Positions 46,132-53,876 of a stretch of DNA of 64,000 nucleotides are shown in pieces. Where the stretch lies: contig CAWGET010000002.1 of assembly GCA_963821715.1 (NCBI GenBank), positions 124,001-188,000 of the forward strand, in the 5' to 3' direction. This stretch comes from CAWGET01 sp963821715. GTDB taxonomy: Bacteria; Bacteroidota; Ignavibacteria; Ignavibacteriales; Melioribacteraceae. Made by a program: the position numbers and the translations under genes. Below the pieces are notes generated by a model, which did not search any database, was not told the DNA's origin, and was given only the letters and a program-made list of their open reading frames with translations. Numbering within the stretch: position 1 is the first letter of the stretch; the number at the start of each line of letters is the position of its first letter.

Positions 46132-46157
46132 TAGAGACGTTCCTAAGAACGTCTCTA
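46132..46157. terminator. Perfect hairpin between convergent treY and nucleotide-sugar dehydrogenase
   Basis: TAGAGACGTTC (46132-46142), loop CTAA, GAACGTCTCTA (46147-46157): a perfect 11-bp stem in the 43-base gap between two convergent genes. It has no strong T-run. The AGAGACG core is like that of interspersed palindromes seen in many Bacteroidota and cyanobacteria, and AGAGACG also occurs in the hairpin at 15056-15091. It probably serves as a bidirectional terminator. Confidence 0.65.
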
Positions 46158-46168
46158 TATAAATGTAT

Positions 46169-47461
46169 CTATAATCTTGCGTCAATTTTGTCTTTTTCTA
46201 AAATACCTTTAACATCGTACACGATCGCGCCGTTGTTACGCAGTTTTCCGAAATCCATTTCACGGAATTTATCGTGCGCGACAGCCAAAACTATTCCGTG
46301 ATATTTATCCTGATCAACTTCATCAAAATTGCTTAAAATATCGAGTCCATATTCTTCTTTAACTTCTTCTTTGTCAGCCCAGGGATCGAAAACATCAATG
46401 TTACAGTTAAAATCTTTCAATTCATCAACAATATCAATAACTCTTGAATTTCTGATATCGGGGCAATTTTCTTTAAATGTGATACCCAGAATTAAGATAT
46501 GGGAATCATTGACTTTGTGCCCTTTTTTAATCATCAATTTAACTGTCTGTCCGGCTACAAAAGCTCCCATTCCGTCGTTTATTCTTCTTCCCGCAAGAAT
46601 CATTTCCGGGTTGTATCCTAAGTTTACAGCTTTATGAGTAAGATAATACGGATCTACACCAATACAATGCCCGCCAACCAATCCCGGGCGGAATGGAAGA
46701 AAATTCCATTTTGTACCGGCTGCTTCAAGAACATCGAGAGTATCAATCTTCATTAAATTAAAAAGTTTTGCCAATTCGTTTACAAATCCGATGTTTATAT
46801 CACGCTGTGCATTTTCTATAACCTTAGCCGCTTCTGCAACTTTAATAGACGGGGCCAAATGTGTTCCAGCCGTGATTATGCTTTTGTACAATTCATTAAG
46901 ATAATTTGCCACATCTTTCGTGCTCCCGCTAACGATTTTTTTTATCGTACTTACGCGGTGTTCCTTATCGCCAGGATTAATCCTTTCCGGACTATATCCG
47001 CAATAAAAATCAGAATTGAATTTTAATCCGCTGAATTTTTCGAGAACCGGTACGCAATCCTCTTCGGTACAGCTTGGATAAACAGTCGATTCATAAATTA
47101 CTATATCGTCCTTACTCAAAACTTTTCCTACAGCTTCGCTCGCTTTTAGCAGCGGGGTTAAATCCGGAATTTTAGAATCATCTACCGGAGTTGGAACAGT
47201 AACAATGTAAATGTTGGAATCTTTAATTTCTTCCAACTCATCCGTAAAACTGAGATGCTCAGCTTCAGCAAGTTCCTCGGGAGTGACTTCCAAAGTCTTA
47301 TCCGTTCCTTCTTTCAGCTCTTTAATTCGTCGGCTGTTTACATCAAATCCGGTTACTTTATATTTTTTGCCGAATTCAACCGCTAAAGGTAATCCAACAT
47401 AACCTAATCCGACGACAGCGATTCTAATTTTGTCAGGAGATACTTCCTTAAAATTATTCAT
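46169..47461 (-). CDS. Nucleotide sugar dehydrogenase (TviB/WbpA-like)
   Basis: NAD-dependent oxidation of a UDP-hexose at C6 to the uronic acid, feeding surface polysaccharide synthesis. The Rossmann start reads VVGLGYVGLPLAVEFGKKY. VPTPVDDSKIPDLT and the PSCTEEDCVPVLE stretch are typical, and the catalytic cysteine is in GLVGGHCIGVDPYYLTHK. The C-terminal UDP-binding domain has LGITFKENCPDIRNSRVIDI. GGHCIGVDPYYL is characteristic of the branch acting on UDP-N-acetyl-glucosamine or -galactosamine (WbpA, TviB) rather than UDP-glucose, so UDP-GlcNAc/GalNAc is the likelier substrate (inference). 430 residues, complete. It follows glgP on the same strand with a 52-base gap and is otherwise separate from any polysaccharide cluster. 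Confidence 0.93.
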   Translation of the reverse strand: MNNFKEVSPDKIRIAVVGLGYVGLPLAVEFGKKYKVTGFDVNSRRIKELKEGTDKTLEVTPEELAEAEHLSFTDELEEIKDSNIYIVTVPTPVDDSKIPDLTPLLKASEAVGKVLSKDDIVIYESTVYPSCTEEDCVPVLEKFSGLKFNSDFYCGYSPERINPGDKEHRVSTIKKIVSGSTKDVANYLNELYKSIITAGTHLAPSIKVAEAAKVIENAQRDINIGFVNELAKLFNLMKIDTLDVLEAAGTKWNFLPFRPGLVGGHCIGVDPYYLTHKAVNLGYNPEMILAGRRINDGMGAFVAGQTVKLMIKKGHKVNDSHILILGITFKENCPDIRNSRVIDIVDELKDFNCNIDVFDPWADKEEVKEEYGLDILSNFDEVDQDKYHGIVLAVAHDKFREMDFGKLRNNGAIVYDVKGILEKDKIDARL

Positions 47462-47515
47462 TCCTCTTCCTATGTATTTAACATTTTCTATGAGTTAATA
47501 ATTATTATGCCCATT

Positions 47516-50074
47516 TTATAATCCAAGTTCAAACTGATTAATGAGCAAATCGTGCTTGGGTAAAATCCTCAGTGTAAAACCATACTGTCCGGTATTTTGT
47601 GTTAATATTTTTCCGTGATATAAAAATGAACCGTTCGCCGAATTTTCTTCGTCGAAATTCATTGTTAAAGCTGAGTTAGCATTCGGCCGAAACTTATCTT
47701 CAATTTTACCGAAATAAATTTGAACTTCGACATCTTTCGGCTTTAGATCGCCAAGTTGTACGGCTGCGCTTATTTCATATTCCGAACCGACCTTCATATC
47801 GCCGTTTTTACTTGTTTCGTCAATATTCACAAAACGTATTTTATGCCAATTAGTCAATACTTTATTTTTCCATTCGGTAAATTCTTTACCCTTTTCCCAT
47901 TCATTGTCCATCAATATCTTTCTGTTGCTGAATGCGTCAAAGTAAAACTTTTCTGCATATTCCTGAACCATTCTATTTGTATTAAAAACAGGACCGAGAT
48001 TTTTCATCGATTTTTTCATCATGGTTATCCAATTTCTCGGGAGCTTATCGTCGCTTCGGTCATAGAATAACTGAACTATTTCTTTTTCAAGGCGCTCGTA
48101 AATTAACCTTGCTTCAACTTCATCCTGATAATCAATATCCTCATATTCTTCTCCATTTCCGATCTTCCATCCCAATTCACTTTGATATGCTTCATCCCAC
48201 CAGCCGTCGAGAACACTGAAGTTCAATCCGCCGTTGGCAATAATTTTCATACCGGAAGTTCCGCTCGCTTCCAATGGTCGCCTTGGATTATTAAGCCAAA
48301 CGTCACATCCTTCAACCATGTAGCGTGCAATGTTCATATCATAATTTTCCAAAAAGACAACGCGTTTTCTCAGTCTTTCCTCTTTTGCAAATCCGATGAT
48401 TTCCTGAATAAGTTTCTTCCCTTCTTCGTCTCTCGGATGAGCTTTACCCGCAATAATAAGCTGAACAGGCCGTTCGTTATCGCACAAAATATCAGCTATT
48501 CTATCAAAATCTCTGAAAATTAAATTCGCCCTTTTGTAAGTAGCGAATCTTCTTGCGAATCCAATAGTAAGAGCCGAAGGGTCTAGCACTTCTTTAGCCG
48601 CGGCTAATTCCGCAGGAGATCCGCCGCGCTGACTGACCTGATCTATCATTCTTCTTCTTGCGAATGCTATCAGACGTTCGCGACGGCGTTCGTGCGTGCG
48701 CCACAATTCCTCATCCGGAATTTCATCTATTCTCTGCCACACTTCTTTGTCGGATGGCTTTTGCTTAAACCTCTCACCTAAATATCTGTAAAGCAATTCA
48801 TCCATATCAGCCGAGAGATGAGACCTTGTATGAACTCCGTTAGTTACGTGATCGATTGGAATTTCATCAAAAGGAATATCTTTAAATCCATCCACCCACA
48901 TTTGTTTTGAAACAACGCTATGCAGCTTGCTTACGCCATTAACGTAACCAGCCATATTCATTGCCAAACTTGCCATATTGAAATTTAATGGTTCGCGATC
49001 GTGAACGATTGTACCAAGAGAAAAGAATTCTTTCCCGGAAACACCAAGTTCTCTGCGGTAATAATCACCAAAATATTTTTCTACAAGTTCATTAGGGAAA
49101 ACATCTATGCCTGCGGGAACAGGAGTGTGAGTAGTAAAAATGTTAGAATAAAATCCTATATCTTTCGCCTGATCGAAAGTAAGGCCTTGTTCCTTAATCA
49201 AATATCGTATCCTTTCGAGCGCGAGAAATGCCGAATGTCCTTCATTCATATGGCAAACACGCGGTTTAATTCCAAGCGCGTGCAGCGCTCTTATTCCCCC
49301 GATACCAAGAACAATTTCCTGACGCATTCTTGTTTCGATATTGCCGCCATAAAGTGTACGGGTTATATTTTTATCTTCTTCATTGTTTTCAGGGACATTC
49401 GTATCAAGAAGATACAATGCAATTCTTCCCACCTGGATTTTCCAAATCTGGAAATATGTTTTCCGTCCGGGAAAAGTGAGTTCAATCTTTAAAGGAGTTC
49501 CGTCTTCCTTTAAAACTAAATTCATCGGTTGATTATAAAAATCGATCAGCTCATATCTTTCCTGCTGCCAGCCGTCGTTAGTTAGATACTGCTGGAAATA
49601 TCCTTCTTTATAGCAGAGTCCTACGCCAACCAATGGAAGACCGAGATCGCTCGCTGATTTTAAATGATCACCTGCCAGAATACCTAAACCGCCGGAATAA
49701 ATTTGAAGACATTCAGTCAATCCGAATTCTGCGGAAAAATATGCAATGTTAGTTGGATTTTTCTCAGAACCATAATTCTTTTTGAACCAGGTTAGCTCCT
49801 GCATATAAACATTCAACTGAATATAAACTCTATTCATATGAGCAATAAAACCATCGTCTTTTGCCCGTTGTTCTAAACGAGCCTGATCTATTTTACCCAG
49901 CATCATAACCGGATTGTGGTTAGTTTCTTCCCATAATTTCCTATCAAGCCTTCGGAATAACTGTACAGCGTCGTGATTCCAGGTCCAGAATAAATTATAA
50001 GCAATTTCGCGCAGCGATTCCAAATTTTCGGGCAAAGACGGAATTACATTAAACGATCCCAAATATTTTATCAT
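47516..50074 (-). CDS. glgP: Alpha-glucan phosphorylase
   Basis: Phosphorolyses alpha-1,4-glucans (glycogen, maltodextrin) to glucose-1-phosphate. The N-terminal DUF3417 region (LPENLESLREIAYNLFWTWN) and the overall layout mark the bacterial/archaeal branch of about 850 residues that is distant from E. coli GlgP. Further signatures: AYFSAEFGLTECLQIYSGGL, HMNEGHSAFLALERI, TTHTPVPAGIDVFP, and the pyridoxal-phosphate lysine in EASGTSGMKIIANGGLNF. I start at the ATG at 50072-50074, eight bases after a good AAGGAG; a TTG just before is unlikely. It runs opposite to the treS-treZ-GH57-treY genes and probably competes for, or feeds from, the same glucan pool. Confidence 0.95.
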   Translation of the reverse strand: MIKYLGSFNVIPSLPENLESLREIAYNLFWTWNHDAVQLFRRLDRKLWEETNHNPVMMLGKIDQARLEQRAKDDGFIAHMNRVYIQLNVYMQELTWFKKNYGSEKNPTNIAYFSAEFGLTECLQIYSGGLGILAGDHLKSASDLGLPLVGVGLCYKEGYFQQYLTNDGWQQERYELIDFYNQPMNLVLKEDGTPLKIELTFPGRKTYFQIWKIQVGRIALYLLDTNVPENNEEDKNITRTLYGGNIETRMRQEIVLGIGGIRALHALGIKPRVCHMNEGHSAFLALERIRYLIKEQGLTFDQAKDIGFYSNIFTTHTPVPAGIDVFPNELVEKYFGDYYRRELGVSGKEFFSLGTIVHDREPLNFNMASLAMNMAGYVNGVSKLHSVVSKQMWVDGFKDIPFDEIPIDHVTNGVHTRSHLSADMDELLYRYLGERFKQKPSDKEVWQRIDEIPDEELWRTHERRRERLIAFARRRMIDQVSQRGGSPAELAAAKEVLDPSALTIGFARRFATYKRANLIFRDFDRIADILCDNERPVQLIIAGKAHPRDEEGKKLIQEIIGFAKEERLRKRVVFLENYDMNIARYMVEGCDVWLNNPRRPLEASGTSGMKIIANGGLNFSVLDGWWDEAYQSELGWKIGNGEEYEDIDYQDEVEARLIYERLEKEIVQLFYDRSDDKLPRNWITMMKKSMKNLGPVFNTNRMVQEYAEKFYFDAFSNRKILMDNEWEKGKEFTEWKNKVLTNWHKIRFVNIDETSKNGDMKVGSEYEISAAVQLGDLKPKDVEVQIYFGKIEDKFRPNANSALTMNFDEENSANGSFLYHGKILTQNTGQYGFTLRILPKHDLLINQFELGL

Positions 50075-50077
50075 CAA

Positions 50078-50420
50078 AAATCTCCTTCATTTCAAAAATT
50101 AACTCTGCAATATAAAAAATATTTAATTTTATATTTATAGGTAATTAATAAGAAATGCAAGGATTAATCACTTTTCCAACTCTATAAGTTAATTGGAGGA
50201 AAACAGCAGCTGTACGATGAGTTGAAAAAAACTTATTTTAAAGTTTCAACTCGATGTAAATATTTTTGAATTCGGAGCTTTATATCACCATGAAAATATT
50301 TAACAAAGGGCTGCATTCCCTCTATATTTTTACATTTTGAAAACTTTATTGTAAATTATTAAGATTGGAATTTTTGGATAGGCTTTTTTTCTTGTGATTT
50401 ATCATAAACTATAAAAGAGT
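50078..50420. other. Divergent intergenic region between glgP and plsY
   Basis: 343 bases, AT-rich, without a supportable gene. It should contain the promoters for glgP (leftward) and plsY-htrA-purB (rightward). One inverted repeat is clear: GAGTTGAAA (50219-50227) with TTTCAACTC (50244-50252), with further pairing inside (ACTT/AAGT). It could be an operator or a leader hairpin. A 16-codon ORF at 50291-50341 has no supporting features. Confidence 0.5.
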
Positions 50421-51050
50421 ATGAATTATATTATTAGCTTTGTTACAGGTTATTTGCTTGGATCAATTCCTACGGCGTATCTTATCATTAAAAGATCAAA
50501 AGGGTTGGACATACGAAACGCAGGTTCAACGAATGTAGGAGCTAAGAATGCATATGATGTTTCGAACTCAAGAAGTCTCGGCTTCCTGGTACTAGGAATT
50601 GATTTTCTAAAAGGATTAGCAGCAGTTTTTATTATCCGATCTATATTTCCTGATAGTTTTATTTTACCGATGATAACACTAATTGCCGCTGTTCTGAGTC
50701 ATTGTTATAATCCCTGGCTTAGCTTCAAGGGAGGTAAAGGTTTGGCTACTACAGCCGGAGGCGCTGTACTTCTGCTTCCGGTTCTTCTTCTACTTTGGCT
50801 TTTATTTTGGATTGTAGCTTATATCTTCAAAAGAAATATTCTTTTCGGAAACATTACAGCAACAATTTTAAGTTGGGCAATTTATATTACTTCGGATGAT
50901 ATTCTTAATAAATATTCGCTTCCACCCGCGGAGAGTCTTACAACATTAAAAATAACTATTTCAATTTTGTTGATAATTATTTTATCGAGACATTATGATT
51001 CTCTAATTGAACTATTTTCTGGAAACTTTTTTAAAAGAAGGAAAAATTAA
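50421..51050 (+). CDS. plsY: Glycerol-3-phosphate acyltransferase PlsY
   Basis: Inner-membrane enzyme that acylates glycerol-3-phosphate with acyl-phosphate, the first step of phospholipid synthesis. Five or so hydrophobic segments with the three PlsY motifs: GSIPTAYLI then IRNAGSTNVGAKNAYDV (motif 1), SFKGGKGLATTAGG (motif 2), and the C-terminal SRHYDSLIELFSG region, close to the usual HRxNI motif 3 position. The substitution of Asp-His-type residues there is minor. Length of 209 residues is standard. Its stop shares one base with the next start (TAATG), coupling it to the HtrA gene and then purB. Confidence 0.95.
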   Translation: MNYIISFVTGYLLGSIPTAYLIIKRSKGLDIRNAGSTNVGAKNAYDVSNSRSLGFLVLGIDFLKGLAAVFIIRSIFPDSFILPMITLIAAVLSHCYNPWLSFKGGKGLATTAGGAVLLLPVLLLLWLLFWIVAYIFKRNILFGNITATILSWAIYITSDDILNKYSLPPAESLTTLKITISILLIIILSRHYDSLIELFSGNFFKRRKN

Positions 51051-52250
51051 TGAAGCAGTTTAAAATAATCTTCATTTCATCGCTAACAACTATTTTAATT
51101 CTTTCGGTAGTTTTTGCTTTTTTTTATTACAGCAGCGATACAATCTTTAGAAAAGGAAATGATAAAGAGTTTTATTCCAACGACAATTACACAACCGATA
51201 TTATTCCTGCTATGAATCGGGGTGATATTAACGACAGCATATCGTCACGAAGACAAACTGTTCTAACGAATACAGTAAGTAAAGTCCATCAAGCGGTTGT
51301 TGGAATAAACGTAACTGAAGTTAGGCAAGTCCGTGATCCAAGAAGTTACGATCCCTGGTTCAGATATTTTTTCGGAGACCGCGTTTATAACAGAGAGATA
51401 AAAAGTCTCGGATCGGGAGTTATAATTTCGCCTGATGGATATATTGTTACGAACGATCACGTTGCAGGAAACGCGATTAAAGTAATTATCACGATGACCG
51501 ATGGAACTCCTTATGAAGGGAAAATCATCGGAACCGATCAATCCACAGATCTTACATTACTTAAAATTGAAGCGGAAGATTTGCCTTATATAAGATTCGG
51601 GAATTCAGATGATATAATAATAGGCGAATGGGTAATCGCTCTCGGAAATCCCTTCGGTTTATTCGAGCTTAATGATAAACCGACTGTTACTGTCGGAGTT
51701 GTGAGTGCAACAGGAATGAATCTGGGCGCTTCGCAGGATAGATATTATGTTAATATGATTCAGACCGACGCTGCGATCAATTCCGGCAACAGCGGTGGAC
51801 CGCTAGTAAACAGCTTAGGAGAGTTAATTGGTATAAACACATTGATCTATACTGCCGGAACTTCCGCGGGTAATGTAGGCGTCGGCTTCGCTATTCCGAC
51901 TAAATAAAGTGAAAAAAATAATCGCAGAATTAAAAAAAGAAGGCGAAGTTGACCGCGACTTCTGGACAGGTTTGAGCATACAGACAATAACCAAAGATAT
52001 TGCTGAATATTATAACCTTACAAGTTCCCGCGGTGTAATAATTACCGATATAGCTAAGGGATCACCCGCTGATAAGGCCGGACTGGAAGTTGCCGATATT
52101 ATAACGGAGATAGATCATTACCGGATTAATAATCGGGATACTTTAATCGGAATTTTACAAGAGTTCATGAGCGGAGAAAAGATTAACGTAAAAATTCTGC
52201 GTAACGACAAAACTTTTAATAAACAAATGTTATTGGAAAAAAGAAAATGA
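51050..52250 (+). pseudogene. HtrA/DegP-like serine protease with PDZ domain, frameshifted
   Basis: Envelope quality-control protease. The first frame (51050-51907) has an N-terminal membrane anchor (IIFISSLTTILILSVVFAFF) and a trypsin-like domain with histidine in YIVTNDHVAGNA, aspartate in STDLTLLKIE and serine in INSGNSGGPLVNS. It stops right after VGVGFAIPTK. The second frame (51909-52250) continues without loss: VKKIIAELKKEGEVDRDFWT and a single PDZ domain (GVIITDIAKGSPADKAGLEV). One extra A in the run at 51902-51904 explains the break; removing it reads IPTNKVKKII. The whole would be 399 residues. It is flanked by overlapping starts and stops with plsY and purB (ATGA), so it belongs to that operon. 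Confidence 0.88.
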
Positions 52251-53548
52251 TTGAACGCTATACGCTTCCCGAAATGGGAGAAATTTGGGAAAATGATTTT
52301 AAATACTCTACATGGCTTAAAATTGAAATTCTTGCTTGCGAAGCTCGCGCAAAAATGGGAGAAATTCCTGAAAACGATTTAAAGGAAATTAAAGACAAAG
52401 CGAATTTTGATACTAAAAATATTTTAGAAATTGAAGAAACCACCAAACATGATGTAATAGCATTCTTAACCAATGTTGCCGAATATATTGGACCCGCTTC
52501 TCGGCATATTCATTATGGAATGACGTCGTCCGATATTTTGGATACTGCTCTTTCCTATCAAATGAAAAAAGCCGGTGAACACTTACTGAAAGGGATGGAT
52601 GATTTGATAGCCGCGCTTAAAAAACGCGCGCTCGAACATAAGCATACTCTGTGTGTCGGAAGGACTCACGGAATTCATGCGGAAGCTACTTCGATGGGAT
52701 TAAAATTTGCTCTCTGGTTTGAAGAAGCTAAACGGAACCGCTCAAGATTAGAACGCGCAGTTAACTCTATAAGCGTCGGGAAGATATCGGGCGCTGTCGG
52801 TACGTTTGAACATCTTTCTCCTGAAGTTGAAGAATATGTATGTAAGAAACTAGGTTTAGAACCGGCGCCGGTTTCCACTCAAGTAATTCAGCGGGACAGG
52901 CACGCGGAGTTTTTATCAGTGATCGCGCTAATAGGCGCGTCGTTGGAAAAAATTGCTGTTGAAATCCGTCATCTTCAAAGGACCGAAGTTTTGGAAGCCG
53001 AAGAATATTTCTCCAAAGGACAAAAAGGATCATCAGCAATGCCGCATAAAAAAAATCCGATTGTCAGCGAAAGAGTAACCGGGCTTGCCAGACTTCTCAG
53101 GAGCAATTCGATGGCTGCTTTAGAAAATGTTGCACTTTGGCACGAACGCGATATTTCCCATTCTTCGGTTGAAAGAATAATCGTTCCTGACAGTTGTATC
53201 CTGCTCGATTATATGTTGAACCTGATGGTACGATTGATCGAGAATCTTCAGGTTTATCCCGAGAATATGAAGAAGAATTTAAATCTAATGCGCGGTCTCG
53301 TATTCTCTCAAACAATTTTGTTGAAATTAGTTAATAAAGGATTAACGCGGGAGGATGCTTACAAAGTCGTTCAAGCCGCCGCGATGAATGTATGGAATGA
53401 TAAAAACAAAAATCTAAAAGATGAATTACTGAATTCCGATGAAGCCCGGAAATTTTTATCCGAAGAAGAAATTAAAGCGGTATTCGATGAAAGAAATATG
53501 CTCAAAAATGTAGATGTGATTTTTAAAAGAACAGTAGAAAAGCCTTAA
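52247..53548 (+). CDS. purB: Adenylosuccinate lyase
   Basis: Acts twice in purine synthesis: cleaves SAICAR to AICAR and adenylosuccinate to AMP. Superfamily signature GSSAMPHKKNPIVSERV is intact. The N-terminal IERYTLPEMGEIWENDFKY and TSSDILDTALSYQMKKAG, and RTHGIHAEATSMGLKFALW with the catalytic histidine, are as expected for the PurB branch. Length of 433 residues is standard. The start overlaps the stop of the HtrA gene by four bases. There is no other purine gene nearby. A palindrome-rich, gene-free stretch follows. Confidence 0.97.
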   Translation: MIERYTLPEMGEIWENDFKYSTWLKIEILACEARAKMGEIPENDLKEIKDKANFDTKNILEIEETTKHDVIAFLTNVAEYIGPASRHIHYGMTSSDILDTALSYQMKKAGEHLLKGMDDLIAALKKRALEHKHTLCVGRTHGIHAEATSMGLKFALWFEEAKRNRSRLERAVNSISVGKISGAVGTFEHLSPEVEEYVCKKLGLEPAPVSTQVIQRDRHAEFLSVIALIGASLEKIAVEIRHLQRTEVLEAEEYFSKGQKGSSAMPHKKNPIVSERVTGLARLLRSNSMAALENVALWHERDISHSSVERIIVPDSCILLDYMLNLMVRLIENLQVYPENMKKNLNLMRGLVFSQTILLKLVNKGLTREDAYKVVQAAAMNVWNDKNKNLKDELLNSDEARKFLSEEEIKAVFDERNMLKNVDVIFKRTVEKP

Positions 53549-53876
53549 ATCGTAAGTCTTGAGTAGGGAGTCGCGAAACATAAGCCGTGTTAGCTAAAAT
53601 TATTTTTGTTGCATTCGCTTTTGCAATGGTGTTTTAGAACACACCCCTGAGATCAACCATTTTTTGGTTAGCATTTTAAATGCGACCATCCGGGGAACTG
53701 ACGCCGCTGCTTCTTTACCATTTCCAATTCTTTTGTTTAATTCTCTTGTTTAATTCTCTTGTTCAATTCTTTTTTGCAATTCTTTTTTGCAATAGTTATT
53801 TCCCCGGCGGTCCGTTTGTTTTTTAAGGAGGTTCCACGCTCTTAATACTTTAGCTGAACCGCCTAAGGGGAATAAT
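53549..53876. other. Intergenic region with palindromes and tandem repeats between purB and the RND operon
   Basis: 328 bases without a supportable gene between convergent operons. Small hairpins stand at 53629-53642 (GTGTT/AACAC around TTAG), 53655-53669 (AACCA/TGGTT) and 53671-53683 (GCATTT/AATGC). A 13-bp tandem array follows at 53726-53790 (listed separately). An imperfect larger inverted repeat pairs 53798-53813 (containing CCCCGGCGGT) with 53856-53873 (containing ACCGCCTAAGGGG). The last may be a terminator of one or both operons, although no T-run is attached. Confidence 0.55.
53726..53790. repeat. Five tandem copies of a 13-bp T-rich unit
   Basis: Units begin at 53726, 53739, 53752, 53765 and 53778: AATTCTTTTGTTT, AATTCTCTTGTTT, AATTCTCTTGTTC, AATTCTTTTTTGC, AATTCTTTTTTGC. 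Differences are confined to the last eight positions. The same unit family recurs at 58497-58575 on the other side of the RND operon. Confidence 0.85.

Noticed and set aside
50291..50341. 16-codon open frame between glgP and plsY
   Set aside because: No ribosome binding site, no recognisable feature, and chance length for AT-rich DNA.
51895..51912. AAA-TAA-A at the HtrA break as a programmed +1 frameshift site
   Set aside because: This motif is known from Euplotes ciliates, not bacteria. A one-base insertion in an A-run explains it more simply; kept only as a remote alternative in the joint finding.
53726..53790. 13-bp tandem array as replication-origin iterons
   Set aside because: There is no dnaA, dnaN, rep or parAB gene nearby and the units are degenerate T-rich sequence without DnaA-box form.
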